Positions 24,793 through 39,039 of a stretch of DNA of 64,000 nt are shown piece after piece. A program made the translations under genes and the position numbers. The stretch is taken from positions 801,593 through 865,592 of the forward strand of contig NW_017804098.1 in assembly GCF_001625305.1 (NCBI RefSeq), read 5' to 3'. Below the pieces are notes generated by a model. The model did not search any database. It was not told where the DNA came from and saw only the letters and a program-made list of their open reading frames with translations. This DNA comes from Branchiostoma belcheri (taxonomy: Eukaryota; Chordata; Leptocardii; Amphioxiformes; Branchiostomatidae). Within the stretch, counting starts at the first letter, position 1. The number at the start of each line of letters is the position of its first letter.

Positions 24793-27700
24793 ACCAATAA
24801 ATTGTTGGTTGAAAACATTTTCAACATCAGTTTGATATTTAAATGTGGTCTTCATTTTATGGATGGCAATGGACAAGTCTCCCTTCACTTTCTGGCTCTG
24901 ACCCAGGTGTCGCCCTCAAGAAGGAAGTAAAGACTTTTGTGCTTTGTTACTTATCATACTGTGTCCTAACCCCCTTGTTAGAGCTCTTTCATTGTCCTGC
25001 TACTTGAGGCACTCAGAATTAAGTATATTTGATCCAAACATAGCAATGTTGTGGTCCAGCCTTGTTGTGTATTATTACAGTAGCAGTAGGTAGGTGTATC
25101 CGGCCAGAGTACATAGTTGTCATAGCTGTGGAGGGTGCAGGATGGAGGATTACACCAGGGCAGGAGGTAAGGTCCCTTACTGTGGGCAACGGAAGAAGGG
25201 GCACCACCGAAAAAGGAAACAAAAGATACAAAGCAAAGGCCACACACCAACAGGTCAACCTACCTGAACAAAATGCATCTGTGTGCTGATAAACATAGGG
25301 CGTGCTGCCTCTATTCAGGAAGAAAAATTTCCAGACAAGGTGGCCAGATGCCTGTTTGTTTACATGCCATTAAGCAAATAAAAAGAACACCAAAGGTGAA
25401 TTAGCGGCACAGGTCCACCTTTCATAGCTATAGAATAAACGTATAAACTTCCTGTAGGCATTATGTACACCAACAGCAATAAGCGTGCTTGGCAGACTCA
25501 CAGACAATGCCATTACCTATCGTTCAATAGTGCCCAAATAATCACAGCTGGCATATTGAAAAATATTGAATTTTGCTTTGTGATGTTAACAATGTTTCAT
25601 GCAAAGGATCCAAGACAGCTTTGTCCTACTCCGGCTGTGTAAACTTTGCCCAGAGTAAGATTTCATCAGATGGAAGTCAGCACAATTGTTGAATACCAAA
25701 AGCAGTAGTCATGATTGTGTGTTTCTGTGGAAAATTGTATAATGTTGTTCCCTTTGTCATGCAAATTGTATCACATGCCAAGGCCAAGGCAGGCTGAATA
25801 TTTGAGGTAATAGTAGACGAGGGGACAGATGTGCAAGTCAGTCAATCTTTTTCAGAACAAAGTTGCCCCATTCTCTTCAATACAATATGTAAGTGGCTGT
25901 ATAACTATAAGTGATAGCTTATCATACATTTGTATTGCAGTTGAAGCAATGGTGTTCTACATTTGTTTCATCAGTGAAAGTGACGCCTTATTAATTTACC
26001 TCTGAATACACACTGCATAAAAATTCTGACTATTGACCGATATCAGAAATTAACCCGGAATAATCGCTAATTTTCACGATATCCTATATTTTGAAGAAAA
26101 GAATTGTTAGTATGTGTATTGTTAGTACATGTGTGTACATGTATATTCATTCTATGTTTCACTTAATGCATACACCTTTTCGTGCTTCTCCTTGACACCT
26201 AATGATTTAAGATGTTTAGATTCCTAAGGGTCCTTTGGAATTGCAAAGACAGGTTAGAAGGTATTCGGGGAATTTGTAACAAATGATATGTTAGAAATCA
26301 CAAGAGGGCAGATCTTCAGTCATTCTAAGGTCAGTGCTGCACCTTTAACATGAAGATATTCCATCTGGTTTGACAAATGTTTTGCTTGTAGACTTTCAGA
26401 CTGGCGCATAGCAACCTTTTCTTGTTGGGCACTGAAGAATCTCAAGAATGTGTGGATGCAACTTTGGATTTCAGTAGTTATGTATTTCAGATGCAGCTTC
26501 AATTTGATAGAAGAATAGAGCAGTTCCTTATTTGCCAAATGGGCATGATGACACCTGTTAAGAAACCTTCCAAGAAAATGGTTCCAAGATGGTACAGCTT
26601 CAGTCATAAGGGAGTCCTGCTGTGTTATACACTATTAAAGTTTGTGCAGATAAGAAAAGTTTACACAATACAATTTTGTAAAGGTCCAAAGTCCGTGCTG
26701 GTGAGCACATATGCAGCTTTACTGTCCAGCACTGTAACTGCCTATATGCAGCAAAGATGACCTTTCAGCTGGAGGGTATCTTGGGTAGATAAGAAAATCC
26801 CTCTGACAATGCACAGAGGTCAGCTGTTGTAAGAATACGTCACATACATTTTGTATTTTCATCATGGACCATTATATCCTGTTACCATTATATCCACTTG
26901 TCGTCTTATGTGTTAAACATTAATAGTAGATCTCTGTGTTATGCTCTTTTTTAAATAATATTAAACTCATAGAAAAAGATCATTTACAATTTTCTTAAGA
27001 GGCTTAAAGAATATGACTGATGATGATGAGACATAGTTGATGACATGTAAAATCTGTCCTATCCCTACGCAGCTCAAAATCAAATAAGTTGCTTTTTTAG
27101 AGTTGTTACATCAGAAGAGCAAGATACCTGTATTCTGCTATGTTACTGGGACAGATATATATTTATAGTCCCTTTTAGCAGTAACTCTCATGAATCAATT
27201 TTACTGTAATGTTACTCAAACTTACATGTTTGTACACCACACAGTTAGCTTGGTCAGCAGTGCAGCTTAGTTCTGTCCAAGGTTACAACTTGTAAGGGGT
27301 GTACCCAGTGGCACGTAGGCAAACCACACCTTCTCTCGATCAATATTTATGTGGGCATATAGTACAGTTGTTTTTTTCTTTGGTCAACCACTTTATCAGT
27401 TTTTGGACAAGCTTGTTTCCCTATCTGTTTAGTTTCCAGTGGTGGGTTCACATTGTGATGCTTTCATCTCAGCTCCATGTTTTATTCCAGAGAAATGGGT
27501 ACATGGCCTATCAGAGATAGTTTGTGGCTGTTATTATACTAGTAGTTATTTGTGGTTAGGCCTTTAAAATCTGGCATAACGGGGGCTTGATGTGACAGTG
27601 AATGTCTTGCCCTTATGGCTTGGGTTCTGTGCTAGGCTTGAGCATGCCGACTTTACTTGCTTGACAAACACTTCAGTGGTAATTTGCGTAACTGTGGCCA

Positions 27701-30700
27701 GTGTGAGTCTGTGGAAATAGGCGTAGGTGTGATCAGCCTATGATTGGTTTGTTCTGATTTGGAAGATGGGGCTTGAAAGGCTCATCATACCCATCAGGAC
27801 CTGTTTGTAGTGCAATACTTGAAGGAGGAGAGGTCTGATTGATGAGTTTGTATAAGACATGATGTCATCACTAAAGAATGTTAATGTCTTGAAGATGGTA
27901 TTCTATAACATAGATGGCCCTTTTTTTATGGATAGGATACACACCTTGTTAGCAAACAAAGCTAGACATGTGAGCCAATGCATTACAAAATGTATCCAAT
28001 TTTGGCAAAAACTTGTGGAGGCCAGGCAATGTAGTCATATCTAATTTGAGAGACTTCTCCTGAATCATTACCATAAATGCCAAATCTCCAGGGCCCAGGA
28101 TTAGAACATTGATAAGAGATCTGATTGGTTACTATGGTTTAGGATGACCTCATGCTAGCAGTGATTGCTACAGACACATGCTGTAAATATCACCATATGA
28201 ATGATGCATTCAACCAAGGATGTTATATCAGTTACATTTGTACTTTTCTTTGAAAAAGATCAAAATTGTTATCTATGAAAAAGTGAAACTTAGAAATTGT
28301 AATAAGGATGCATTGGCCTTCCATCACCAAGCACAATCCTCATCAGGTTGTGACATGTTCCCATGAGCAATCCTTCTTCTTGCTGTTGGAATGATAATGG
28401 GGGAAGAGTTACTGTAGTCTATTGTGGTAGTAAGCCCCTGCCTGATCTAATGATGTCATCTCAAGTGAGCAAAATTCGTTGTTATGATAAGACTGTAATT
28501 GTCTCCCAGAAACCTTTTTGAGGTGTGAATAAAAATAATTGAAAAATCCATTCACAAAGACTCAGTGCGTATCAATTGAAGACAAACATATCACATTATA
28601 CATACTGGTAGTATTATCAAGTTTTGTTGTAAAAAGGCAATATGTAATAAAGGAGGTTTAAAAACCGTCTTTTACATAGTCATCTGTTTCAATCATTTTC
28701 CAGTCAACCAAATTTCTAGCTTAAAACATGGACACTGGTTTATAAAAATCTACAACCAGATACTGATATGTCCTTATCATACTCCCTTCATTTGGACATT
28801 GTTGAGTTGGAAATATTCCATACTGTTAAGGTGTGAGAAAAATTTCACCATAAACAAGATTAACATATTGTCACCCAACAAAGCCAGCAGTTCAGGTTTA
28901 CTCTCAGGCTGGAAATATCATTTGTTTCTTTGGACCTTTCAGAAAGGGTGCAGCTACAAGTCCTCCCCAGGCATAATGGATGGTTGTTCTTTGTAATCAG
29001 CAGAACACTAGCAATTTGGTTGAATAATGAGGTACGGACTCAGGTGTTAATGAACTGCCTAGCAAACAGTGATAACATAGTGCAAATGGTTGGGATGTCT
29101 TGATAAAGAAAGCAGGTAGCTAAACAAGACTGCAATAAACAGTCATGTTGTTTGAGAGTTATGTTAGGCCAGCGGAAGCCTTCCTGACACAAATTAATTG
29201 CCGCATTCAGTTGTTATCTGGGTATGCCATCAAAACTTAGTGTTCTGAGGTGGCTTCAAACTGGTGTTGTATTGTGCATAGCTCCAGGCAAACCTCTGTG
29301 AAATGCAGTAGCCTGTGCACAGTTGTATGTAGAAAGGGAGTCAGTGACAGATACACTGTTTTGTCAACATCTCAGGATGACATAATGTTTAGGGGAAACA
29401 AGGGAAACACCTCCTGCCTGAGCAAAACCAGATGCAGGAAGCCTTCATAGTTATTCCTATCAACCTAACAGGTGGCAGCTGTGCATGAGAAAACTTATTC
29501 CCCAAACCTTGAGAAATATATTTGTCAAGGACTGATCCATCTTCAAACTTCACTGGGGCAGGAATCTTTGACATTTCAAGATATCCCCACATACACACAC
29601 ACCTGCATTGTTCCGAACTATTTATTTTAGCATCTCTTTTATTAGATGAAATAAATGGATGCCACAATTGGTTTATCTTTGCATTCTTTCAAAACAACCA
29701 AGTCCACAATGGGTATCTCACAAATGAACATCTCCACACAAGTTTGACTTCACTCAACTCCCCAGATTTTGACAATTTTTTCAATGGGATTATCAAATCC
29801 TTGAGTGTTTGAGAGATACAATGCACAAAAACATATTTCTAAGTCATACTTGTGTCAGACACTCTGAGCATCTCACCCCATGACAGGTGAGACCATGTTT
29901 GACCACGACAGGTGTCACGATGTTTACCTCAAGATTACTTGCTGCATACCAGAGTACCTGACCAGGCAGTCACATATGCCCTGCAGCAAGTCCCACTCAG
30001 TAGTCATGGATGCTAAGAGTTGACAATATTGGTACTGCACTTGATAAAGGAAATTAGAACACTTGGCAGCAGTACTAGCACAAACTATTATGGTTTGTTG
30101 CCAAGGATGCATTGGCCTTAAATACCTTACCTTTACCACCTGCGACTGATTACTTTGCTAACTACATAATACTTTGCTTAACTCAAGTCTAGGCTACCCA
30201 AATTGTTTTTTGGGAATTTGTATCTTACTGTAATATATCTTTATTCTTTCTTGGCAATGCAGCAAGAACTTCGGACATAAACATTGTAGAAAGTATGTGC
30301 CTTTGCAAAATGAAGGTGTCCTTTGCCATTTAAGGGGGATTGTACCACAGTTTTGCTGGATGCATTCAACTTGGCATTGACCAAAAAAACTTACTTGTTG
30401 TTTTTCCCTTCAGGGTCTTATGGATGGCCATTGATACCCACAAAAGTTGTTACATGCTCTGGAAGTGACATGCTGAATTTGATTTACTGGTATCTCCTAC
30501 TTGCACAAAGTAGGATCAGCTGGCCATAGCCTGTGTTTCCTGCCAGAAAAGATCTGCTGATTATGGACAGGCTTCTCCAGTTTCTCTACAGAACATTTCT
30601 TCCTTCTCAGATGTCAGGGGTAAAAAATGACATCAAACAAATTACATAAAGATAGCTCCAATAACTCCAAAGTTTAAAGTATACACGTAGTGAGATGTGT

Positions 30701-31767
30701 CAAGTTTATACATAACGTTTTATTTCTTCAATGTAGAAAACTAAAGGTGATTCTAATGACAGAGGACTGCAAATGGGAAAAGCTGTCATCTAGTAAGTAA
30801 ATGATTTGAAACAGCATAGCTCTAATACAGCCACGTGACCAGATTTTTGCAGCAGAAAAATATGGCCTTTTCTGTAGTTACGAATAACAAAAAATTCAAT
30901 GCACAGCCTAAAAACTTGCCATGTCCATAGTTGATTATCATTCCTGCACATGAAGTGCTGATACATGTCTAGTAAAGTTTTCAAACAGGGCTGGAATGAA
31001 CCAGCGGCTTTTCAGAAATAGGTTCATTGTTATTCTTCCAAGAAAAGGAGGAAACGTGGTTACCCAGCAGGCACAACACAACACTCCCCGGAAGACCGGA
31101 AAAGGAGAAAATGAGCAGTATGCTTCCCTAATAGCCTGGATTACAAGTACATTGTACATATATTGTCACCAGTCCAAGAAATTATTAGTACACATTACAG
31201 TCTTCCCACAGAGGATGTCAACACATTCCCCAAATCCAACCGGTTCTGTGCTGGTTTGCCATCTGACATTGAACACCTGTTGTGAAAACACAAGTTCCAT
31301 ATCCCACCACTGTCTGCTCCACTGGTCAGTCAAGTCAGTAACTCCTTCGTCACTGCTTTGCTGAATCATCAATTGAGCTAACTTGAACCCATAGTAAAAA
31401 GAAATAAGAGTATGCTCATTTAAGTTATGGTTGTAAAAAGTGTATGTGACTTGGCACAAGTTCTTGTATGTGTTCTCAGGTGAATAAAGTCTGAAAAGAA
31501 ACACTTCATTTTGCTTTTTATTTTGGTTACAAGTTGCCATGCATGGAATAGCATCAAACCTTACTAAGGCTGATGTTCCTCCGTGTTATGGGTCATGCTC
31601 AAGTACACACTGGTCTGGGTTTCTAGTAACTTGGGATTGGGAAACAGTTCAGAAGGCAGTAGCTTTGAAACAGTCTAGCCATTGTTGGCTTTTGACAAGA
31701 AAAAAAGTTATAATTGTGACATTTCACTGACAATGCAAAATATCAAGCCTGAAATATCTATTGAAAT
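24793..31767. other. Non-coding sequence, no gene supported
   Basis: About 7 kb of AT-rich DNA. Open frames reach about 120 codons (for example 26422-26760 and 30996-31364). They overlap frames of similar length on the other strand and show no domain, so I treat them as chance. Confidence 0.45.
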
Positions 31768-31800
31768 GTTGTAACAAGGACATTATGTCCTTGGTTGTAA
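31768..31800. mobile_element. Palindromic micro-insertion with 7-bp target duplication (copy c)
   Basis: The insert is the 19-base palindrome CAAGGACATTATGTCCTTG (31775-31793), the shortest of the family. Direct repeats GTTGTAA flank it at 31768-31774 and 31794-31800. Its arms match the outer part of the copy at 57146-57178. Confidence 0.75.
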
Positions 31801-33967
31801 GAACTTTGTTTTGCTTGGTAGGTGTGAACATTTTAATCCTGTTGTTTCAACAATACACTTCCTATGTCATTCATTTTGTGTTTCATTCTCTCAGGAGCGA
31901 GCCAATACTTCTGAAGCCATTTCCACATAGATTACTAGTATCAAGGCTAAAAATTACCATCAGAAGTAATTCCTTGGTCATTGGTAGATGCAGGCAGTCC
32001 AAGGGTTGTTCAAGAAGGTGGGGTGGAGATTACAGTAGCATGAATAAAACATTGTGTGAGCTTGTCAAAATACTATCTTATCCCTTTTTAGTTTTTCTTT
32101 CAACTGTGAATTGTTTTCACACAGGTGTGACCTATTGTCTGTGAACAAAGACCTTGAGAATAGAGTTGATATAGACAACACTACAGCTCACCTGCTGTTC
32201 TCTTGTGTTGTATACAGACAAGTTTAAACTACAGAAGATGCTTGCTAGTATAATACGCCTCCCCTGCAGTGTGACAAGACACCAACATTTGGCTGAACAA
32301 AAGCCTGCTGAGAGGATGTTTTCAATGAAAAAAGAGTTTGGCGACTTTTCAAGTGTTGTTTAACAGACACCTGTGTGTAAGAAATGAAAGTTTGTAGAGA
32401 AAAGACAGGTGTTAATGGACCACTTAGTATGCTGAAGTAAAGAAGGTAGACAGTGATCAAAGAACATAATTCTCCTAGGAGAAAAATTACTGAATCAGAA
32501 AAATGATTGCTTTTTTTTCTTTAATTTCTAGTAATAGGGACTAGACCCAGAGGTTACAAAGTACTGCTCAATGCTGATGCATGTTGAACTTTACCCTATC
32601 ATGGTAGATGTTATTTGTAATGTACTGGAAGAAAACTTGGCTATCATGTGCAACTTATCGTATACATGTAGGTGCGGTCCCCTTCCACTATCAATTATCG
32701 ATGTTTGGCTGCTTAGCAGGTATGAACTTCAGGTCAGAAAAGATCATGGGTGTGATTAAATCCAACACTCAATAATAATGGCATGAATGATTGGAACAAT
32801 TTGATTTTCTCATGCATAGTGAGCACCAACATGTCAATTCAATGATTATTGACAATATGGACTTCATTCTCATGTGCAACTCTCACTAATTTTGTCTATT
32901 TGATATAGTTATCAATAAGTAGCAGAAGAGCTGCTCATTCTAGCATCAGTGATCCACTCCAAAGATTCGGAAACAGCTATATTGCCATGGGCAGTCTAGA
33001 AATATTTTACATCTAATATCTTCTTTGGGGGACTCAGTCAGTACTCGAACAGCTGGATTACTTTGCTAGAGAAAGGCATGTGTATTTCAAAGTCCTTGGC
33101 CTGCTGTACCAAGTTGGGTGGCAAAGTAATCCTGAGGGTGACAGTCACCTGGCTTGTCAGTCCTCATAGCAGTGCCAACATTAAACCTTCTCATGGCCAT
33201 TGAGGACAATGTGTCCACAATATTGCAGTTTGTTACTCAACCCTGTTGGGATTACTAGTATACCAAAGGGTAGCCAGAGTGAAAAATTATAATATTATGG
33301 TCTTCTGCCTATATTGTTACTACCAGACCTGACAGGGTCTCTTGTAAATCTCTTTTCAAGACAACGCACTTCCTTCATTAAGGTTCTCTGGACTCACTGA
33401 ATTACATAAACTTTTCCCACAAAAGAAGTGTGAAAAGTTGCTTTGAAAGAAGTTCATGTCACTAGGATATTTTGTGGCAATATGCATATATTTCTGGAGA
33501 CAATTGTATGTAGTTTGCTTTAGAGTCTAGTTGCTATTATCCATATCAAGGAAAATCATTTGCTGGCTCCACAGGCGGAAAGCAACCTTCTCTCGGCGGC
33601 TATGTAGGATGGCCGGCTATATTAAAATAACGTGTTAAAATAAACTCTTCCCCACCGCCGCAGGGCCTGCACAGGAGGCTACTCCATGGGTACCATTCCG
33701 TAGACAACTGATGTTTTGATAATTCATTTCCCAAAAACCCCAGGTGCACAATGTGACATGGTTGACTGACATAATGCTTAAGAGATAGGTACCCTGCTGT
33801 TTCTATTTACTTACTAAAACTTACTTGTCTTCAGGTTGTAAATAATTCATTCTGAAAATTGAGAGCAGGACTTAAATAATGTAATGATCTCTAATTGAAA
33901 ATCTATTGCTCCACAAGGAAGTCAACAGACACAGTGCATGTATAATTCATGAACATGTTGATGTTCA
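31801..33967. other. Non-coding sequence, no gene supported
   Basis: No exon or element can be supported. A 127-codon open frame at 31761-32144 starts before and reads through the micro-insertion and has no recognisable domain. Confidence 0.45.
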
Positions 33968-34015
33968 ATCTCTTCATGGAGGTAAAATTCCTTTTTTCTA
34001 CCTCCATGATCTCTT
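33968..34015. mobile_element. Palindromic micro-insertion with 7-bp target duplication (copy d)
   Basis: Arms CATGGAGGTA (33975-33984) and TACCTCCATG (33999-34008) enclose a 14-base T-rich loop. Direct repeats ATCTCTT flank the insert at 33968-33974 and 34009-34015. The end CATGGAGG differs by one base from the CAAGGAGG end of copies a and b. Confidence 0.7.
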
Positions 34016-36714
34016 AGACCACGCCAACAGCATATCACTCCATTAATGCTATTGCTTGTATGGCTTCACTTCACTATCCTGTACAGGTCTAACATTGTTA
34101 TCATTGAACAATGGTTAAATGTAAGCCCATGTGAAATGTCAACAATTCCCATTTTTGTCTTCTAAGAAGAAAATCAATTCACTTGCATATGTATAAATTG
34201 TTGATGTTACTGCCAGCCCAGGCAAAAAGCTGGACCCACAAGTTATAAATATGAAAATGAACAAAAGATTGGAATATAAATATAGCAGCAGGATGTTTGT
34301 AGTTCCTTGGTCTTCTGTTTATGTTTTTCAAAAGTGATTGGCAATTAGGACTATCCAGAAATGCTTCAGAGGCTTTTGTCATACTTCAAGTGCTATTTTT
34401 AGAAATGTTTCCATATCCAGAGATTTTATCAGTTTCCAAGATAGCACTGATGTTTACAGGGATACTCGCTTTGAGCAATATCAATTATAATACCAACGTA
34501 ATTCCTGCAAATCACTTGCTTCAGGCTTGTTACTCTTATGCCTGACACTGCAGTAACTTACTTACATCTGGCCTTTTTCACTAGGAATTGTCAAAATGTA
34601 AAAAAAAAGACTTGTGAAGCTATCTGCTGTGCACACTTGAACTTGAGAATTCCTGTCATGCAATGTTGTAGACTGGTATGAAATATCACAGAGACTTGCA
34701 ATAGGGCAGCTACATCTGTGTGATAAATTGGAGTTCAGGACATTGAACTTAGAGCAGCTGCAGCCCACTTCATTGATATGGACCTTTAGACTGAGTGTCA
34801 CCCTGCAGATGTGGTGGTTCATGGACAACTCCAGATACTAGTAAGCCATGGTAGGTTTCATGCAATCACAGAATCCTGAAGAGTCCAAGTTTATGGTATA
34901 TTCCAGTTATGTGATCAGATTGATTCATGACTTGTCTAAGCCTGGTACATTTCATGTATTGAACAAAGAGCCTTGCATTTGTTGTGATTTTCCAGCAGAC
35001 ATTAGGGTGTAGCCAGTGATTGACAGGTGATGCTTATCAGCAGGGGTGAAAGGTAGCTTTCCTGCCCACAAAAATGTGGTAGGATGCCTACCTATGTCTT
35101 CAGGGGTCAACTGCTTCAGGCAATCGGATCTTTGTTATGGAAGTCACAAATTAAGGTGACATTTTATGACCTTTTAGACTACAGTTAGGTAATGTGACTA
35201 AACAGTACAGCAACAACTCAGTCAGTGAATCTGCAGCCTTGAGTCTCAAGAAAACACTTAAGGAGCAACATGGAACTATGATTCCCACATTGCATTGTTC
35301 CTGCTGGCCACACAATTCATCACGTTGCCAGAGAAAGCCTGGAGCCAGGGCACCCGGCTACCTTTGATCACATTCAGCCTATTGTGAGGGTAGCTAACAG
35401 GAGTTGGGTGGCTGCCATTCACTCTTTTTCAACCATGCTTGAAAGGCTAGATCCCCAATAAGGTTGGACATTCCTTTCCTAAAAGAATCTCATCACGGGA
35501 CTGCTTTGTGTTAGTAGCTTTGTGTAACAGGCAATGTTTCTTACAAAGTCAAACCAAGAGACAAACATGTACGTTCCCAAACCAGCTGACAGTTCAAGAT
35601 ATACTGACTTTTCATTCAGATTGCTATCAGCAAGGTATGCAGCGGAGCATGTTTTTAATTGTGTGAACATTCAACAGTGTAGACCAGTGGTGAATCTTAT
35701 ATTGTAACCATTCAGAATTTTTTTTCACTTTTTAAATGCCACAATCTATTTTAGTTATTGATTTTGAAAGGACAGTGGCAAAGGGTTGCTCTCAACACAA
35801 TTCTTAAATGTCTCATAGTCAATCTGAATTTCTTGCACTGGTTGTAAATCACACTACCAAAAGTATACTACATGTACCAAAATTCAGTCAATCACCATTC
35901 TGTCTTAGACATCATTCTTGTTTATTTCATGTTCCGATGCAACATTTTTGACACAGGAATGTGCTTTAAACTTTCAGCATCACATGCTTCTGTACCAGTC
36001 TTGCCAATTTTTCCATGACTGTCATGAGAAAATCCAGTATGTAACAAGTATATTTACACTTTTGCTCAGCATGGAAAAAATCTGACAATGAAACTATTGA
36101 CTGCATTCTGTTCAAAAGGAGTCAACACAAGCTCTGCAGGGAGACTAACCAGTGGAAGGAATAAACTTTGTGTTGAACAGTAGCTGACTTTCTGAAAACA
36201 ACATTGCTGGGCACTGATGCCTCTGAAATGTCTGGAGCTGAAGGAATAAAAGGTCAATATACAACAGCTTATGTGTCCTTGTTTATGACTCCGGTGCACA
36301 AAACTCATGAGACAAAAATGGCCAGTAAAAGTGGAAATGCTATCATGACATACACATGTACATATGAAAGAAAACTGAGCAGATTTAGGCAAGATGCAAC
36401 AATTGTAACACAGCTAGCTCTCCAAATACGTTAGTTTCAATAAGCAAACTACAATTGCCCCTTGTGTTGAATTCCATTATATTACATGATAAATAGCAAA
36501 ATATTATGTACAACTTTGTTCCACCTTTAGACATTCAGCAAACAGGTTGGTAACCATGACAACTGTTCAGTTGCATACTAGTGTTCCTTGAGTAAGAAAC
36601 AGGCATCAAGACTTCTGAACTTCTGTTTACCTGTGAGGAACTTGTTCTTGTTGCAGCATATATAAACTTTTCCCATACAAGTCCTTGGGAAAGTTCCTGA
36701 TTTCATTAGTGTCA
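34016..36714. other. Presumed 3' flank or 3' UTR of RHOU, minus strand
   Basis: Lies downstream of the RHOU stop codon. The reverse-strand polyadenylation hexamer AATAAA occurs at 35921-35926, about 0.8 kb past the stop, and is one candidate transcript end. No other gene is supported. Confidence 0.35.
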
Positions 36715-39039
36715 CTATGATGCTAGAAAGCAGCAAAACTTTTTCCAGCCCTCCTTTGCCTTTTCCGTTGCCAATGAACTCCTGTTGGGTTTTGGTTTGG
36801 CCTTGTTGGGCTGCTTCACAGGCTTGACAGGCTTAGGCTTGTACGGCTTGTCCTTGCACTTCTTTCCTTTCCTGCTGTCCTGGTACTCAATTCCACTGAT
36901 GATTGCAGAGTCAAATGCCTCCTTCAAGTTTTTCTGAGTCAGTGAGGAGCACTCCATGTATGCCATGGCACCTACTTCATGTGCCCGCAACCGAGCTTCT
37001 GATTCGCTTACTGGCTTCTCCCCATATCTTGCCAAGTCAATCAAAACATTCACACTTTCTCTCAAGTCCGACTGTGTCCCCACTAGAATGATGGGGGTCT
37101 TGGGGCAATGTCTCCGAACTTCTGGTACCCACTTCTCTACCAGGTTGTTGAAGGAGGTTGGGCAGACTACACTGAAGCACACGAAGAACACGTCGGTCTG
37201 TGGGTAGCAGAGTGGCCGTAGATTATCAAACTCATCCTGGAAGAAAAGACAAAAATAAAAGGATGAGTGGTGTGGTAACATCAAAGGTCTGGGGATAATC
37301 CTACTTTAAATAAAAACAATAAACTTGCTTCCCACACAAGAAAGCCTGGGACCCCATGTTCTGATGACTTGTAAACTAGCCAAGGCATTGTGTACCAAAT
37401 CAACTGATGAGGCAAGCCTCGAGTTCTCACGGTCCTGAGCAAAGCTGGCCCATTGTTTGGTATGGTAATAGCACAAGCCACAAAAAGGGACACCATCAAA
37501 CAAGATTAATCCAGTGTCAGCCAAATTAATATACCTGCAGTGCAGGGACAATGGTGTGAAAAGCAAAAACTGAGAGACATGGGAAAATGTCCCAAAGCCG
37601 ATACTGGGATACATAAACAGTCCACTCATTGAATGTAAATAAACTGTTAAGTGATAACAAGATGTGTTTCTAACTAACATTTAACAATTATCACCTCCTC
37701 CTCTTTTGTTCTGTTAGAGATCTTCAAAATTGCTTTTATTCCCGACAATATATTGAGGAACAGGGAGAAATGGATTTTTTTTAACTTAGCGGAACCTTCT
37801 TCTTTAGGGCGAGCGGAAACGATCTCTGGTCATTTTGTGTGAAGGCAATCATGCGTCTCTGACCCCTGACAGTTGCTGGTTATTCATGCATGAAACACGG
37901 TGGGTGAACAAGCCAGCAGTCCGATACAGACCACCCTTAGCCCGGCCTCCCTCCCTGCTAAGGTTTCCACCCAAGAGAAGAACGCGCGGCTTGCGTTTCA
38001 GTCCGACCAAGTAAATACTTATGAGGCCAGATCGGCACACACACGGCCCAGGGTACACAAAGGGAGGGAGTCACGGTAGACGGACTCGGACTGATGTAGG
38101 TCGTGTGGGTGGGCGCGAGGGGTGCATAACAACACACAAGAACTCAAACTCACCTGTCCCGCTGTGTCACAGAGCTGTAGTCTCACAGGCTTCTCGTCCA
38201 CTGTTACCACCACTGTACAAAACACAGAAAACAAGCGCGTGTGAATGTTGATGTTACATCGAGGTGTCAAGTTGCCATCAGACGTGTGTGTTTTACATTG
38301 CATACGTCTGGACAGAGTCAAAACCTGAGAACCGCCAAAACATTACTAGTAATGACATCGTGGGGAGCAAAATTATTCTGAGAATGAGGGGCGTTTCATT
38401 TCGGGAACCCATTGTGCGTTTGATTCATGTAATAGTTATGTTCAAGGATTCCGGAGACGTTACATGTTGTTGGAGGACATTCTTGTGGGAAAGTTTCCTC
38501 ACACGACCCACCCCGTAATTACCACGATGGTGAAAATATTCCCTCCCACATCGAGACAAATATAGGAAAGCTCTCAATGTTTTAACTTAGCGTGTTCTTA
38601 TCTAACGACAATCAAACAGCTGTTTTATACAAAAAATGCAACAGCCTTGATTGAAATCGTTAGAAAACCCGTCACAGATGTAAGACTGGGAACACGATGT
38701 GGCAAATTATGCAAGAATTCCACAGGCTATCTGTCAAGCAGTCACATGAGGACAGTAGAGCACGTTGAACATTTGTACTCAAAATTAACCATAATAGCAG
38801 ACTCAGAAAACCAAATTTTGTACCAGGTGACGTATGTGAAGCTTACCTGAGTAGTTGTCGAATGCCGTAGGCACGTACTCAGTAGGGTAGCCGTTCGTGG
38901 TATAGCTGACGACCATGCTTGTTTTGCCCACCGCCCCGTCTCCGACAAGTACGCATTTTACCACTCTTTCGGAGGGCGACATTCTACCGTCCTCCGGTAA
39001 CAGCGGACTTGTGGTGTGTTCCAGGAGTTGAGGGGGCAT
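36715..39039 (-). CDS. RHOU: Atypical Rho GTPase RHOU/Wrch-1-like (3 exons, 257 aa)
   Basis: Membrane-associated Rho-family small GTPase. Vertebrate relatives act in Cdc42-like signalling to actin, focal adhesions and PAK. Exons in transcription order are 39039-38847, 38212-38154 and 37236-36715. All junctions are GT-AG and phases fit (intron 1 phase 1, intron 2 phase 0). The start is the first ATG in the open frame and gives MPPQ, as in vertebrate RHOV. The P-loop GDGAVGKTS is at residues 33-41, switch [11 protein letters not shown] at 55-64 and DTAGQ at 80-84. GTQSD at 137-141 replaces the usual TKxD, as in RHOU, and [12 protein letters not shown] at 179-190 is typical of RHOU/RHOV. A lysine/proline-rich stretch spans 206-234. 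The tail ends [10 protein letters not shown]: the CCF palmitoylation motif is kept but three residues follow it, and there is no CAAX box. Residues equivalent to Rac G12 and Q61 are normal. The length matches human RHOU (258 aa). I favour a pro-orthologue of RHOU/RHOV. Confidence 0.93.

Noticed and set aside
37306-37680. 124-codon minus-strand frame inside RHOU
   Set aside because: It lies in RHOU intron 2 and has no similarity to Rho proteins.
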